A stretch of DNA of 64,000 bases from Grimontia sedimenti (GCF_011045095.1 NZ_JAALDL010000017.1:38782-102781); one strand, 5' to 3'. Shown: positions 1 through 8,524, counted from the first letter of the stretch. Numbers and translations are program-made. The notes: generated by a model not told the origin, from the letters alone.

Positions 1-16
1 GTTGGTTTAACGACAC

Positions 17-43
17 AAAAACGCCGCTGACATTGCAGCGGCG
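17..43 (-). terminator. Rho-independent terminator of the bufferin operon
   Basis: Read on the minus strand, an 8-bp GC-rich stem (arms 36-43 and 22-29) with a six-base loop is followed by a run of five T. It lies about 60 bases after the stop of the last gene of the operon (101) and fits as its end. Confidence 0.8.
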
Positions 44-100
44 CGCTTCGTTACTGCCGGATGTGGAAATTTCCGATCTTTCCGATTTGCTCTTACTTGA

Positions 101-538
101 CTAGCTACGATTCTTCAACCAGTTATCGACTGCTGCCATGCCAGGACCCCAAATCATAGTGACAAGTAGCATCACGCCCCACATCTGGTGGTCGAAAAAG
201 CCTTTTGGCCACAGCGCCGGATAAGACACCACGGCAACAATGTTGAAGGCAAACAGGGCAAAAGCCGCTGGGCGGGTGAGAAGACCAAGTGCCAGGAAGA
301 TAGGCAAAATGAGTTCCGCTGCCGTGCCGAGGTAGGCCGCCATTTCCCAAGGAAGAAGCGGTACCTGATATTCGTATTCAAACAGGAACAGGGTACTGTC
401 CCAGCTGGCAACTTTGGTTTGACCGGATTTGAAAAATACCCAGGCTACCCAGAGGCGGCTAACCAGCAGAAGAACCGGAATCAAAGGCTTCAGCGCAGAT
501 TCCATCAAGTCGTCGATTTTATTGATCACAGCGAACAT
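101..538 (-). CDS. DoxX family membrane protein, probable BufD of a bufferin operon
   Basis: This 145-residue protein has four hydrophobic segments (about residues 15-35, 65-85, 88-105 and 115-132) and reads as a DoxX family inner-membrane protein. DoxX proteins commonly close operons encoding DUF2282, DUF692 and DUF2063 proteins, where the name BufD has been used; a respiratory or copper-related membrane role is proposed but the reaction is not settled. Here it is the last gene, 20 bases after bufC, with an AAGGAA ribosome site before its ATG and a terminator 60 bases beyond its stop. The family call rests on the hydrophobic pattern and the context; the exact function is inferred. Confidence 0.82.
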   Translation of the reverse strand: MFAVINKIDDLMESALKPLIPVLLLVSRLWVAWVFFKSGQTKVASWDSTLFLFEYEYQVPLLPWEMAAYLGTAAELILPIFLALGLLTRPAAFALFAFNIVAVVSYPALWPKGFFDHQMWGVMLLVTMIWGPGMAAVDNWLKNRS

Positions 539-558
539 GTGCGATTTCCTTTTTCTTG

Positions 559-1308
559 TTAATCACTGGCCAGTGCAAAGCTGCTGAAAACACCGCGTAG
601 CATGGCACCGGAAATGTGAGGCAAAAGCTCGGGGTCAATCTCCCCAAACGCGAAATCTTTACAAGCGAGGATCAGCGAGGCTTCTTCATCGCTGATAGTG
701 GTGACACTGATCCCTTCGTTATCTTTCTGCACCAGCAGGGCTTCAGGACGCATCAAATCCAGCTGATTCAATGCCTCCTCATCCTGATTGCTGACCGCTT
801 GCCAGAGCGTGGCGACAGCAAAGTCACTTTTCATCACGGCGGATGCGGGAGAAGCCGTCAGCTGAATACGCGGAAAATCTTCCGGTGTTACTTCTGACAA
901 GGCCTCGACCGGAAAAGCCTCTGGCAATGGCGCTCTGTTCACGCATTGGATATGCCATTCAATCTCAGCGATATCTGCCAGATACGGCACGGCTTCGATG
1001 ATGTTGGGCAGCGCGCGAATGGTGTCAGCAAACCCGGCGCCATATCGATCGGCGCAGGCGTTATCCATGGTGGTGCCAAGTACGTGGTGACGGGCAATGG
1101 CCTGAAAGCACTCTTCACCCACCAGAGCATTGGCGACGGGGTAAATGTTCTCGAGGCATTCAGTCAGGGTCATCACAAAGTTGTTGCGGTAAACCTGTAT
1201 CAGCGCCTCAGGCTCTGTCACGCCTTCTGCAACAGGTAAATCGTGCGACTCATAATGCAGGGCATCGCGAAATTGATGCTGCAGCGAAGCAAGGCTGGGG
1301 GCGCTCAT
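559..1308 (-). CDS. DUF2063 family protein, probable BufC partner of the MNIO enzyme
   Basis: The 249-residue product matches the DUF2063 (HvfC/BufC) family: an N-terminal helical region of about 95 residues containing the typical Tyr-Arg-Asn-Asn-Phe segment near residue 40, then a C-terminal domain. In studied systems this protein works with the DUF692 enzyme and is thought to recognise the leader of the precursor peptide. Its ATG overlaps the bufB stop codon by four bases, so the two are translationally coupled, with a GAAGGAGG ribosome site. Older annotations call the N-terminal region a putative DNA-binding domain; the operon setting makes the peptide-modification role more likely. Confidence 0.85.
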   Translation of the reverse strand: MSAPSLASLQHQFRDALHYESHDLPVAEGVTEPEALIQVYRNNFVMTLTECLENIYPVANALVGEECFQAIARHHVLGTTMDNACADRYGAGFADTIRALPNIIEAVPYLADIAEIEWHIQCVNRAPLPEAFPVEALSEVTPEDFPRIQLTASPASAVMKSDFAVATLWQAVSNQDEEALNQLDLMRPEALLVQKDNEGISVTTISDEEASLILACKDFAFGEIDPELLPHISGAMLRGVFSSFALASD

Positions 1309-2156
1309 GATGCCTCCTTCACGGATGGCGTGAGGGCTTTGACGATGCGATCGGCTTTTGCCGCTTCACCGAGTAAAACGTCCGGCGTGGGGATATCGCG
1401 ATCCCATTCAATCAAGGTATGGCGCGCGCCATGCTCGGCAATCCACTTTTCATACAGCGACCACACAGGCTCAGACACGGGTTGGCTGTGGGTATCAATC
1501 CAGATTTCCCCTTCGTCCAACTGCTTCACGGTAAAGCCAGCCAGATGAATTTCCTGTACCCACTCAGGATTAATTGCCGCGAGGTAAGTGTCGGTATCAA
1601 AGCCATGATTGAAGGCGCTGACATGAATGTTATTCAGATCGAGTAATAAACCACAGCCAGTGCGCCTCGCCACTTCGGCGAGAAACTCCCACTCAGGAAT
1701 GGTGGAGTGACTGAAGCTTAAGTAGCTCGATGGGTTTTCGACCAACATCTGGCGGCTCAGGTAATCTTGCGTCTCGTCGACATTACGGCAAAACACCTCC
1801 AGTGCTTCTTCTGTGTAGGGCAGAGGCAGCAGGTCATTGAAGTACTCGCTGTCAACCGAGCTCCAGCTTAAGTGGTCGGAAACAAAGAGGGGGTCGATGG
1901 TGTCGACCAGTTGTTTCAGCTTGCCAAGGTGGTGTTTATTCACCGGATCGACAGATCCCAGTGACAAACCCACACCGTGGCAACTGACGTCATAGTGGCG
2001 CCGCAGGGTGTGCAGCGCCTCAAAGGCTTTTGAGTGCGGCAGGAAAAAGTTCTCACTGTGTACTTCTAACCATCCGATATCCGGGGAATGATTAAGAAAG
2101 TGATCGTGGTGTGGCTGTCTCAGTCCAACGCCCACCCAAGGAGATACCTTTTCCAT
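1305..2156 (-). CDS. DUF692 family MNIO enzyme, probable BufB (bufferin maturase)
   Basis: A 283-residue DUF692 protein with a TIM-barrel pattern. Visible family motifs include EVHSENFF near residue 30, HGVGLSLGS, SDHLSW, a VENPSSYL strand, LLDLNN before a HVSAFNHG segment, EIHLAGF and a late EWDRD; their His, Asp and Glu residues are the expected iron ligands of multinuclear non-heme iron oxidative enzymes. In characterised bufferin operons this enzyme converts cysteines of the precursor into thiooxazole groups. An in-frame TTG at 2177 lies directly after the bufA stop, but the ATG at 2156 has an AAGGG ribosome site and begins the conserved sequence, so it is preferred. Confidence 0.88.
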   Translation of the reverse strand: MEKVSPWVGVGLRQPHHDHFLNHSPDIGWLEVHSENFFLPHSKAFEALHTLRRHYDVSCHGVGLSLGSVDPVNKHHLGKLKQLVDTIDPLFVSDHLSWSSVDSEYFNDLLPLPYTEEALEVFCRNVDETQDYLSRQMLVENPSSYLSFSHSTIPEWEFLAEVARRTGCGLLLDLNNIHVSAFNHGFDTDTYLAAINPEWVQEIHLAGFTVKQLDEGEIWIDTHSQPVSEPVWSLYEKWIAEHGARHTLIEWDRDIPTPDVLLGEAAKADRIVKALTPSVKEAS

Positions 2157-2177
2157 ACCTGAACCCTTTAGTGCCAA

Positions 2178-2438
2178 TTAAGACGAAGTGGTTGAACCGC
2201 CAACCAGACGCTCACACAGACCTTTTGGAACAACGACGAATGCGTCGGTTTGTGCATCTTTGGTTGAGGTGCCTGCACAAGAGCTGTTGTTCGTTGCACA
2301 GTCGTTTTTACCGGCTTTCACCACGCCGTAGCATTTTTCTTTTTCTGCTGCTTGAGCGGGAGCAGCTGTCAGGGTAGTAGCACCTACAGCAAGAAGACTG
2401 GTAACAGCAGCAGCGACAGCAAAATTGGTCTTTTTCAT
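2178..2438 (-). CDS. DUF2282 family bufferin precursor, probable BufA1
   Basis: This 86-residue peptide has a clear signal sequence (charged start, hydrophobic residues 7-24, likely cleavage after AQA at residue 30). The mature part carries four cysteines at 36, 47, 54 and 75 in the pattern expected of DUF2282 peptides, ending with VPKGLC near residue 75. DUF2282 proteins are precursors of bufferins, ribosomally made peptides exported to the periplasm that bind copper after cysteine modification. It is the first gene of the operon, with an AGAGAGGA ribosome site. The copper role is known for relatives and is inferred here. Confidence 0.88.
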   Translation of the reverse strand: MKKTNFAVAAAVTSLLAVGATTLTAAPAQAAEKEKCYGVVKAGKNDCATNNSSCAGTSTKDAQTDAFVVVPKGLCERLVGGSTTSS

Positions 2439-2483
2439 GATGGTTCCTCTCTTTACAGACTTTTGTCATCAAGATAATCAATA

Positions 2484-2579
2484 GGTTATTCAGGTAGTCC
2501 CTGATGGCACTGTTGGTTATTCAGTGCTCTTCCAAAAGGATAGGTCTCTGGCATAAAAACTTTCGTTATTACGGTTATT
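2484..2579 (-). repeat. Direct repeats in the bufferin promoter region
   Basis: The ten bases GGTTATTCAG occur at 2484-2493 and again at 2515-2524, 31 bases apart, about three helical turns. The first seven bases recur at 2573-2579. They lie in the 381-base gap between bufA and uvrD, upstream of bufA. They could be sites of a regulator or parts of extracytoplasmic sigma-factor promoters; I could not define a convincing -35/-10 pair for bufA. The rest of the gap is AT-rich with nothing recognisable until the uvrD promoter. Confidence 0.45.
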
Positions 2580-2778
2580 TTTTAAGCTTATTTTTCTTCA
2601 AATAAACAAAATTATCGCTATGTGTATGATTTTATTATTTTAATTTTCAGGTGTTTTTTTGTCTTGAAACGGTAGACGTTAAAGCGATTCATGAAGTCAG
2701 AAAGAGGCAGAAGCCGTTACAGATTCAAAAACAAGCGCAGTGCGATAAGGAGACCTGCAACTCACGACGGTTTATGGG

Positions 2779-2809
2779 TATAATCCTCAACCAGTGTATA
2801 AATAACCAG
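2779..2809 (+). promoter_or_regulatory. uvrD promoter -10 element and LexA-like box
   Basis: A perfect TATAAT lies at 2779-2784, with only a weak -35 (TGCAAC) 17 bases upstream. Immediately downstream, at 2794-2809, the reverse complement CTGGTTATTTATACAC matches 12 of 16 positions of the LexA consensus (CTG, TA-rich centre, CAG). It would cover the transcription start. E. coli uvrD is SOS-induced through a LexA box in the same place, which supports the assignment. Confidence 0.6.
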
Positions 2810-2819
2810 TGAATGAACG

Positions 2820-4997
2820 ATGGACGTATCCCACCTGATTGACGGTCTGAATGACAAACAACGCGAGGCAGTGGCTGCTCAGCTTGGCAACTATCTGGTT
2901 CTGGCGGGCGCAGGAAGTGGTAAAACACGTGTGCTGGTTCATCGTATTGCCTGGTTAATGCAGGTTGAGTATGCCTCGCCGTTTTCGGTGATGGCGGTAA
3001 CCTTTACCAACAAAGCCGCCGCAGAAATGCGCGGGCGTATTGAGCAGTTAATGCATGGGACGGCCTCCGGTCTTTGGTGCGGCACTTTCCACGGTTTGTG
3101 TCACCGTATTCTCCGCGCCCACCATCTGGATGCAAACCTGCCGCAGGACTTTCAGATCCTGGACTCAGACGATCAACAGCGTCTGCTTCGCCGCCTGATC
3201 AAAGCGCAGAATCTGGATGAAAAACATTGGCCTGCGCGTCAAGCGTCTTGGTATATCAACGCCAAGAAAGACGAAGGCCTGCGTCCGCATCACATCGATG
3301 CCCAGTTTGATCCGGTAGAGAAAACCTGGCTGCGTGTTTACGCTGCTTATCAGGAAGCGTGTGACCGTGCAGGCCTGGTGGATTTTGCGGAATTGCTGCT
3401 GCGTTGCCACGAGCTGCTGCGTGATAAAGAGCATATCCGTGAGCACTATCAAGCGCGTTTCCAGCATATTCTGGTGGACGAGTTCCAGGATACCAACAAC
3501 ATCCAATATGCCTGGCTGCGTATGATGGCGGGCAACAGTGCCAAAGTGATGATCGTAGGTGATGATGATCAGTCCATCTACGGTTGGCGCGGCGCGAAAA
3601 TCGAGAACATCTCCCGCTTCCTGCAGGACTTCCCTGGCGCTGAAACCATCCGTCTTGAGCAGAATTACCGCTCGACTGGCAACATCCTGAAAGCGTCTAA
3701 CCACCTGATTGAAAACAACGCCGAACGCATGGGTAAGAGCCTGTGGACGGAAGGTCAGGAAGGTGAATTAATTTCTGTATACAGTGCGTTTAACGAGTTG
3801 GATGAAGCCCGCTTCGTAGTGGGCAAAATCAAAGCCTGGCAGGACGAAGGCGGCGCGCTGAATGACACGGCGATTTTATACCGAAACAACGCCCAATCCC
3901 GTGTGCTTGAAGAGGCCTTGATCCAGGCGGGTCTGCCGTACCGCATTTATGGTGGTATGCGATTCTTCGAACGTCAGGAAATCAAAGATGCGCTGGCGTA
4001 CCTTCGCATGATTGGTAACCGTTTTGATGACGCGGCTTTTGAGCGCGTGGTGAATACGCCAGCGCGTGGCCTTGGTGATCGCACGCTAGAAACCATCCGT
4101 CTTGCTGCGCGCGACCGTGGTGCAACCATGTGGGAAGCAAGTAACCAGCTGCTTGAAGAACAGGTGCTGGCAGGCCGCGCTGCAAACTCACTGCGCCGTT
4201 TTGTCGAGCTGGTGAATGCACTGGAAGACGACACCCGTGAAATGGCGCTATTCCAGCAAACGGACTACGTGATTCAGCACTCCGGCCTTCGCGCTATGTA
4301 CGAAGCGGAGAAAGGTGAAAAAGCGCAGGCACGTATTGATAACCTTGAAGAACTGGTCACCGCTACTCGTCAGTTTGAAGTGCCGGAAGAGGTGCAGGAA
4401 GAAATGTCGCCACTGTCGGCGTTCCTTTCTCATGCCGCGCTTGAAGCCGGTGAAGGTCAGGCTGATGAGTTTGACGATGCGGCACAGCTAATGACATTGC
4501 ACAGTGCCAAAGGCCTTGAATTCCCCATGGTGTTCATGGTAGGTGTGGAAGAAGGCATGTTCCCAAGCCAGATGTCGGCAGAAGAAGCCGGACGTTTGGA
4601 AGAAGAGCGCCGCCTTTGTTATGTCGGCATGACTCGTGCGATGAAAAAGCTCTACATCACTCACGCGGAAATGCGCCGAGTTTATGGCAAAGACATGTTC
4701 CACAAAGCGTCACGATTTATCCGCGAACTGCCGGAAGATTGCCTCGAAGAAGTGCGAATGCGCGCGAAAGTGTCTCGTCCTGCTGCAGCAACGGGGCGTT
4801 TCTCGCAAACCCAGACCCAAGAGAACTTTAACCAGACCGGATTCTCGCTTGGTCAGCGTGTGCAGCACCCGAAATTCGGTGAAGGCACCATCATCAACTT
4901 TGAAGGCAGTGGTCAGCAGAGCCGTGTGCAGGTGGCGTTTAACGGGGAAGGCATCAAATGGTTGGTGACCCAATACGCCAAGCTTGAAGCAATGTAA
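2820..4997 (+). CDS. uvrD: DNA helicase II UvrD
   Basis: The 725-residue product aligns over its full length with E. coli UvrD, the 3'-5' superfamily 1 helicase that removes incised oligonucleotides in nucleotide excision repair, unwinds nicked DNA in mismatch repair and clears RecA filaments. Visible motifs are Walker A AGAGSGKT at residues 29-36, VDEFQDT near 222, GDDDQSIYGWRGA, an EQNYRST motif, and LHSAKGLEF near 560. The C-terminus carries the usual GQRVQHPKFGEG segment of the RNA polymerase-binding Tudor fold. The gene stands alone, preceded by a LexA-like box and followed by a strong terminator. Confidence 0.97.
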   Translation: MDVSHLIDGLNDKQREAVAAQLGNYLVLAGAGSGKTRVLVHRIAWLMQVEYASPFSVMAVTFTNKAAAEMRGRIEQLMHGTASGLWCGTFHGLCHRILRAHHLDANLPQDFQILDSDDQQRLLRRLIKAQNLDEKHWPARQASWYINAKKDEGLRPHHIDAQFDPVEKTWLRVYAAYQEACDRAGLVDFAELLLRCHELLRDKEHIREHYQARFQHILVDEFQDTNNIQYAWLRMMAGNSAKVMIVGDDDQSIYGWRGAKIENISRFLQDFPGAETIRLEQNYRSTGNILKASNHLIENNAERMGKSLWTEGQEGELISVYSAFNELDEARFVVGKIKAWQDEGGALNDTAILYRNNAQSRVLEEALIQAGLPYRIYGGMRFFERQEIKDALAYLRMIGNRFDDAAFERVVNTPARGLGDRTLETIRLAARDRGATMWEASNQLLEEQVLAGRAANSLRRFVELVNALEDDTREMALFQQTDYVIQHSGLRAMYEAEKGEKAQARIDNLEELVTATRQFEVPEEVQEEMSPLSAFLSHAALEAGEGQADEFDDAAQLMTLHSAKGLEFPMVFMVGVEEGMFPSQMSAEEAGRLEEERRLCYVGMTRAMKKLYITHAEMRRVYGKDMFHKASRFIRELPEDCLEEVRMRAKVSRPAAATGRFSQTQTQENFNQTGFSLGQRVQHPKFGEGTIINFEGSGQQSRVQVAFNGEGIKWLVTQYAKLEAM

Positions 4998-5014
4998 TTC
5001 GTTTTTTAAAAAAG

Positions 5015-5047
5015 AAAGGGTGGCTTTGAGCCACCCTTTTGTTTTTT
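5015..5047 (+). terminator. Bidirectional terminator between uvrD and the DUF2780 gene
   Basis: A 10-bp stem (5015-5024 with 5030-5039), a five-base loop and T-rich tails on both strands (5037-5047, and A residues before 5018) end uvrD on the plus strand and the convergent gene on the minus strand. Confidence 0.88.
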
Positions 5048-5066
5048 GGCGTGTCGATATGTTGGA

Positions 5067-5564
5067 TTAAGCTGGAGTGCCCCAGGCACTAGCCAGATCG
5101 CTGATGAGTGATTCACTCGCGCCAGCGCCTGTCAGGTGCTTCAAGATCACAGGTGCGAATTTCTGCACCATACCTGAGTCCATTCCTAGCATGTTGAACA
5201 CTTTGTCTACTGACTCCATGTTCGACAGATTGCTGCCTAAATCACCCGGGATCATGCTGGTCAGTGAATCCATACCCGGTACCATTTTCAGCAGTTCGCT
5301 GCTTTGGCTTTCACCCAGTGTTTCGTAAGCCATTGCCAGCAGTGCACCCGCACCACCTGCAGCTTGCTTGTCGTCAACACCGAGATCAGTGGAAAGCAGT
5401 TCAGTCAGCGGGTTGCTGGCTGTTTCGCTGCTCACGCCTTCCAGCAGGTTAGACGCTTGTTTCTCTGCACTGCCAAGCAGGCTATCCAAATCGGTTGCCT
5501 GCGCCGGGATACTCGCTGCACCCAGTAGGGTGCACAGCGCAATCATATTCACTTTACGCAACAT
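5067..5564 (-). CDS. DUF2780 domain secreted protein (VcgC/VcgE-like)
   Basis: A 165-residue protein with a signal peptide (hydrophobic residues about 7-20, likely cleavage after AQA) followed by a soluble helical domain with many Gly, Ser and Met residues, resembling DUF2780 proteins of vibrios. Function is unknown. A longer reading frame starts at 5594, but the ATG at 5564 has an AGGAG ribosome site seven bases upstream and gives a proper signal peptide, so it is chosen. It follows the gamma-glutamyltransferase gene by about 16 bases and is probably co-transcribed with it, ending at the shared terminator. Confidence 0.78.
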   Translation of the reverse strand: MLRKVNMIALCTLLGAASIPAQATDLDSLLGSAEKQASNLLEGVSSETASNPLTELLSTDLGVDDKQAAGGAGALLAMAYETLGESQSSELLKMVPGMDSLTSMIPGDLGSNLSNMESVDKVFNMLGMDSGMVQKFAPVILKHLTGAGASESLISDLASAWGTPA

Positions 5565-5580
5565 TCTTTTGCTCCTGGCG

Positions 5581-7353
5581 TTATTCCGCCACAACTAAAC
5601 CTTCGCGCCTTGGGTCAGCTCCGCCTACCAAGGTGCCGCTATCGATAACAATACCGTGTATACCCGAGGTTAAGTCACGAATATTGACTTCATATCCCAT
5701 TGCTTCAAGCGCTGGCTTGAAACTTTCTGCATCCGTCCCGGCTTCAAGATCGTAGGTGCCAAAACGGTTTACAAGGTGAGGCAGGTCGATGGCAGATTGG
5801 ATGTCGAGTCCCCAATCAAGGTGCGCGACCAAGGTTTTCGCCACGTAGCCGATGATGCGGCTGCCGCCCGGTGAGCCAACGGCCATGTATGGCTTGCCAT
5901 CGCGCATCACGATAGTTGGCGACATGGATGAGCGGGGGCGTTTGCCCGGTTCAACACGGTTAGCAATCGGATACCCGTTAGCGTGGGTTTTGAATGAGAA
6001 ATCTGTGAGCTCGTTGTTGAGCAAGAAGCCTCGTGTCATCAGGCGTGAGCCAAACCCGTTCTCGATGGTGGTGGTGATGGATACGATGTTGCCATCTTTA
6101 TCGACAATCGAGAAATGGCTGGTGGAAGGCAACTCAATAGACTCGTCATCGGCAAGTTTTGGCGCAACGCTGGCGTGACTGAACTTGGGCTCACCTGGGC
6201 TAACTTCTTTCATTGCGCCTTCGGCTGGGATCAGCGCTGCGCGGGCTTTGAGGTATTCCGGAGCCAGCAGGCCTTCGGTTGGAACCGGCACAAAATCGCT
6301 GTCGGCGATGTAGCGACCGCGGTCTGCAAACGCCATCCGAGAGGCATCCCCAATCAAGCGCCAGCTTTCCGGATTGTCTTTACCCAGTGACTTCATCGGG
6401 AAGTGACTGAGTACCCCCAGAATTTGCCCCACTGTAATACCGCCGGATGTTGGTGGACCCATGCCACAAATACGGTACTGGTGGTAAGGCGCACAAACAG
6501 GCTGGCGCTCCACAATGCGGTAATCTGCCAGATCTTCTTTGCTCAGAATGCCCGGGTTGCCCGCGGCGTTTTGCACTGTCGCCACGATGTCAGCGGCAAT
6601 CTCACCTTCGTAGAAGTTATCAATGTCCTGAGCGACCAGTTTTAAAGTATCGGCATACTCCTGATTCACCAGACGGTGACCGACAGTGAGCGGATTACCA
6701 TTGTCGTCAAAGAAGTACTGATAGGTTGACGGGTAGCGGCGCAGTCTTTCGGCATCGCCTTCAATCAGGCCCGCCAAACGTGGTGAGACTTCAAAGCCAC
6801 TCTCTGCCAGTTCAATGGCCGGCGTCAGCACGGCGCGCCACGAAAGATTACCAAATTTGGCGTGGGTATCGTGCATCAGGCGTAATGTGCCCGGCGTGCC
6901 CACAGAGCGTCCACCGACCACAGCATCATAGAATTTCAGCGGCTCGCCATTTTCATTTTGGAACAGGGTAGGTGTCGCATCTTTTGGCGCGGTTTCGCGT
7001 CCATCAAAGGTGGTGAGCGCCTGCGCATCACTATCCCAATACAGCAGCAGTGCACCGCCACCGATACCTGAGCTCTGGGGCTCAACCAAGCCGAGGACAG
7101 TTTGTACTGCCACCATGGCGTCAATAGCATTACCGCCTGCACGCAACATGGCTTCACCGGCTTTACTGGCGTGTGGGTTGGCAGAGGCCACCATCCACTC
7201 TTTACCTTTCACGGCCTTGCGCATCACGCTACCGGTCGCAAGCTCCGGCGCAACGGCGTCAGCGGCTTCACCCTGAGTGGTGGCGGCAGCAGGAAATGCG
7301 AGTGCAAGGCTGAGTGCCAGTGCGGAAAGAAAAGGGGTAGGGTGCTTTTTCAT
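5581..7353 (-). CDS. ggt: Gamma-glutamyltransferase (periplasmic)
   Basis: This 590-residue proenzyme has a signal peptide (residues 1-24) and the complete Ntn-hydrolase layout. It should cleave itself before Thr411 in the STSHFSIVD motif, giving large and small subunits, with Thr411 as the nucleophile. It transfers or hydrolyses the gamma-glutamyl group of glutathione in the periplasm. Substrate-binding segments are visible near residue 95 (SSGIGGG), residue 119 (DGRET) and later (RPRSSMSPT and GSPGGSRI). Its ATG is preceded by AAAGGAA. The downstream DUF2780 gene follows at 16 bases. Confidence 0.95.
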   Translation of the reverse strand: MKKHPTPFLSALALSLALAFPAAATTQGEAADAVAPELATGSVMRKAVKGKEWMVASANPHASKAGEAMLRAGGNAIDAMVAVQTVLGLVEPQSSGIGGGALLLYWDSDAQALTTFDGRETAPKDATPTLFQNENGEPLKFYDAVVGGRSVGTPGTLRLMHDTHAKFGNLSWRAVLTPAIELAESGFEVSPRLAGLIEGDAERLRRYPSTYQYFFDDNGNPLTVGHRLVNQEYADTLKLVAQDIDNFYEGEIAADIVATVQNAAGNPGILSKEDLADYRIVERQPVCAPYHQYRICGMGPPTSGGITVGQILGVLSHFPMKSLGKDNPESWRLIGDASRMAFADRGRYIADSDFVPVPTEGLLAPEYLKARAALIPAEGAMKEVSPGEPKFSHASVAPKLADDESIELPSTSHFSIVDKDGNIVSITTTIENGFGSRLMTRGFLLNNELTDFSFKTHANGYPIANRVEPGKRPRSSMSPTIVMRDGKPYMAVGSPGGSRIIGYVAKTLVAHLDWGLDIQSAIDLPHLVNRFGTYDLEAGTDAESFKPALEAMGYEVNIRDLTSGIHGIVIDSGTLVGGADPRREGLVVAE

Positions 7354-7489
7354 TGTAATTCCTTTTAACGCCCAAGAGTTGGACTTTGAGTATAGTCCGC
7401 AAAAGGAAGAGAAGAGTGTCGGATTATCGAGGCAGAAAAGCTGATTTTTTCCGCTATGGCAGCAAGATAGAGGATTTGGTGGGCGTAAA

Positions 7490-7514
7490 GGAAAACGGCA
7501 CCTGCCGGTGCCGT
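7490..7514 (-). terminator. Terminator of rarD
   Basis: On the minus strand, an 8-bp perfect stem (arms 7507-7514 and 7495-7502) with a four-base loop is followed by TTTTCCTTT, ten bases after the rarD stop. Confidence 0.75.
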
Positions 7515-7523
7515 ATTGAGAGC

Positions 7524-8420
7524 TTATTTGCTGCGTTGCTTGCTTCGGTTCCGGACAGCATCAAAGGTAAAGATTGCCAGCGCGGTCCAGATAAAGGCAA
7601 AAGTGGTCGCTTTATCTGTCGTGAACGGTTCGTTGTAGAGGCCAACGGCCAACATGAACATGATGGTTGGGCCGATGTACTGGAAAAAGCCCAAGGTTGA
7701 AAGACGCAATTTCGTCGCCGCGCCGTTAAAGCAAAGCAGTGGCAGTGTCGTCACTACACCGGCAGCGATAAGAAGGAGGTTTAATCCCCAGCTGTTTTGC
7801 ATCATGTCTGAGGTGGTGCTGCTGGCGATAAACATCAGGTAAATCAGCGACACAGGCATCAACACCAGAGTTTCGATGAAAAGGCCGGTTGCGGCATCGA
7901 CGTTTATCTTCTTACGCAGCAGGCCGTAGCAGCCGAAACTACACGCCAGTACCAGTGCGACCCAAGGCAGAGAGCCAAAGGTGATGACCTGAATGGCCAC
8001 GCCGAGAAATGCCAAGGTTACGGCAACCCATTGTAGCTTTCTAAAGCGCTCACCAAGGAAGACCATACCAAGCACCACATTGATAAGCGGGTTGATGTAG
8101 TAGCCGAGACTGGCATCGAGCATCAGGTCATTTTTTACCGCCCAGATAAAAATCAGCCAGTTAGCAGCAATCACCACGGCAGTAATGGTCAGAAGGCCAA
8201 GACGTTTTTTGTCTTTCAGCAGCAACTTGACGCGCGCAAGCCCACCGCTTGCATGAAGAATGAGGGCAAGGAAGAAGAAAGACCAAATCACGCGGTGCAC
8301 CAACACTTCCATTGGTGGCACATCGGTCAGAGCCTTAAAATAAAGCGGAGCGACGCCCCACATGGTGTAGGCGCCAAGTGCCAGCATCACGCCGCGGCGG
8401 GTTTGTTGCGCATCATTCAC
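7524..8420 (-). CDS. rarD: RarD, EamA-type drug/metabolite transporter
   Basis: A 298-residue integral membrane protein with ten predicted helices, matching RarD of the EamA (DMT) superfamily; it carries the RarD-like N-terminus QTRRGVMLALGAYTMWG. The E. coli protein is named for chloramphenicol sensitivity, and its natural substrate is not established. The GTG at 8420, with AGAG eight bases upstream, is chosen because homology begins just after it. The longer frame starts with a TTG at 8456 that lies inside the T-tract of a terminator hairpin and is unlikely. A terminator follows the stop closely. Confidence 0.9.
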   Translation of the reverse strand: MNDAQQTRRGVMLALGAYTMWGVAPLYFKALTDVPPMEVLVHRVIWSFFFLALILHASGGLARVKLLLKDKKRLGLLTITAVVIAANWLIFIWAVKNDLMLDASLGYYINPLINVVLGMVFLGERFRKLQWVAVTLAFLGVAIQVITFGSLPWVALVLACSFGCYGLLRKKINVDAATGLFIETLVLMPVSLIYLMFIASSTTSDMMQNSWGLNLLLIAAGVVTTLPLLCFNGAATKLRLSTLGFFQYIGPTIMFMLAVGLYNEPFTTDKATTFAFIWTALAIFTFDAVRNRSKQRSK

Positions 8421-8454
8421 TGCGAAATCTCTACATCTAAAAACGCTAAAGAGC

Positions 8455-8474
8455 AAAAACCGCCTGATGGCGGT
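8455..8474 (-). terminator. Terminator-like hairpin just upstream of rarD
   Basis: On the minus strand, a 6-bp GC stem (arms 8469-8474 and 8459-8464), a four-base loop and a TTTTT tract sit only 35 bases before the rarD start. Either it stops transcription coming from upstream, or it is an attenuator in the rarD leader. The space left downstream is very short for an independent promoter. Confidence 0.55.
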
Positions 8475-8524
8475 GCATGCAGCGAAAAGTAAGGGTCTGA
8501 CGTGGATTTTTCCGGTGAATGACT

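Noticed and set aside
3165-3704. 179-codon minus-strand frame inside uvrD
   Set aside because: It is a shadow of the strongly conserved helicase reading frame, with no ribosome site.
8421-8456. Longer RarD starting at 8456
   Set aside because: The start would be a TTG inside the T-tract of a terminator, with no ribosome site and no homology in the extra residues.
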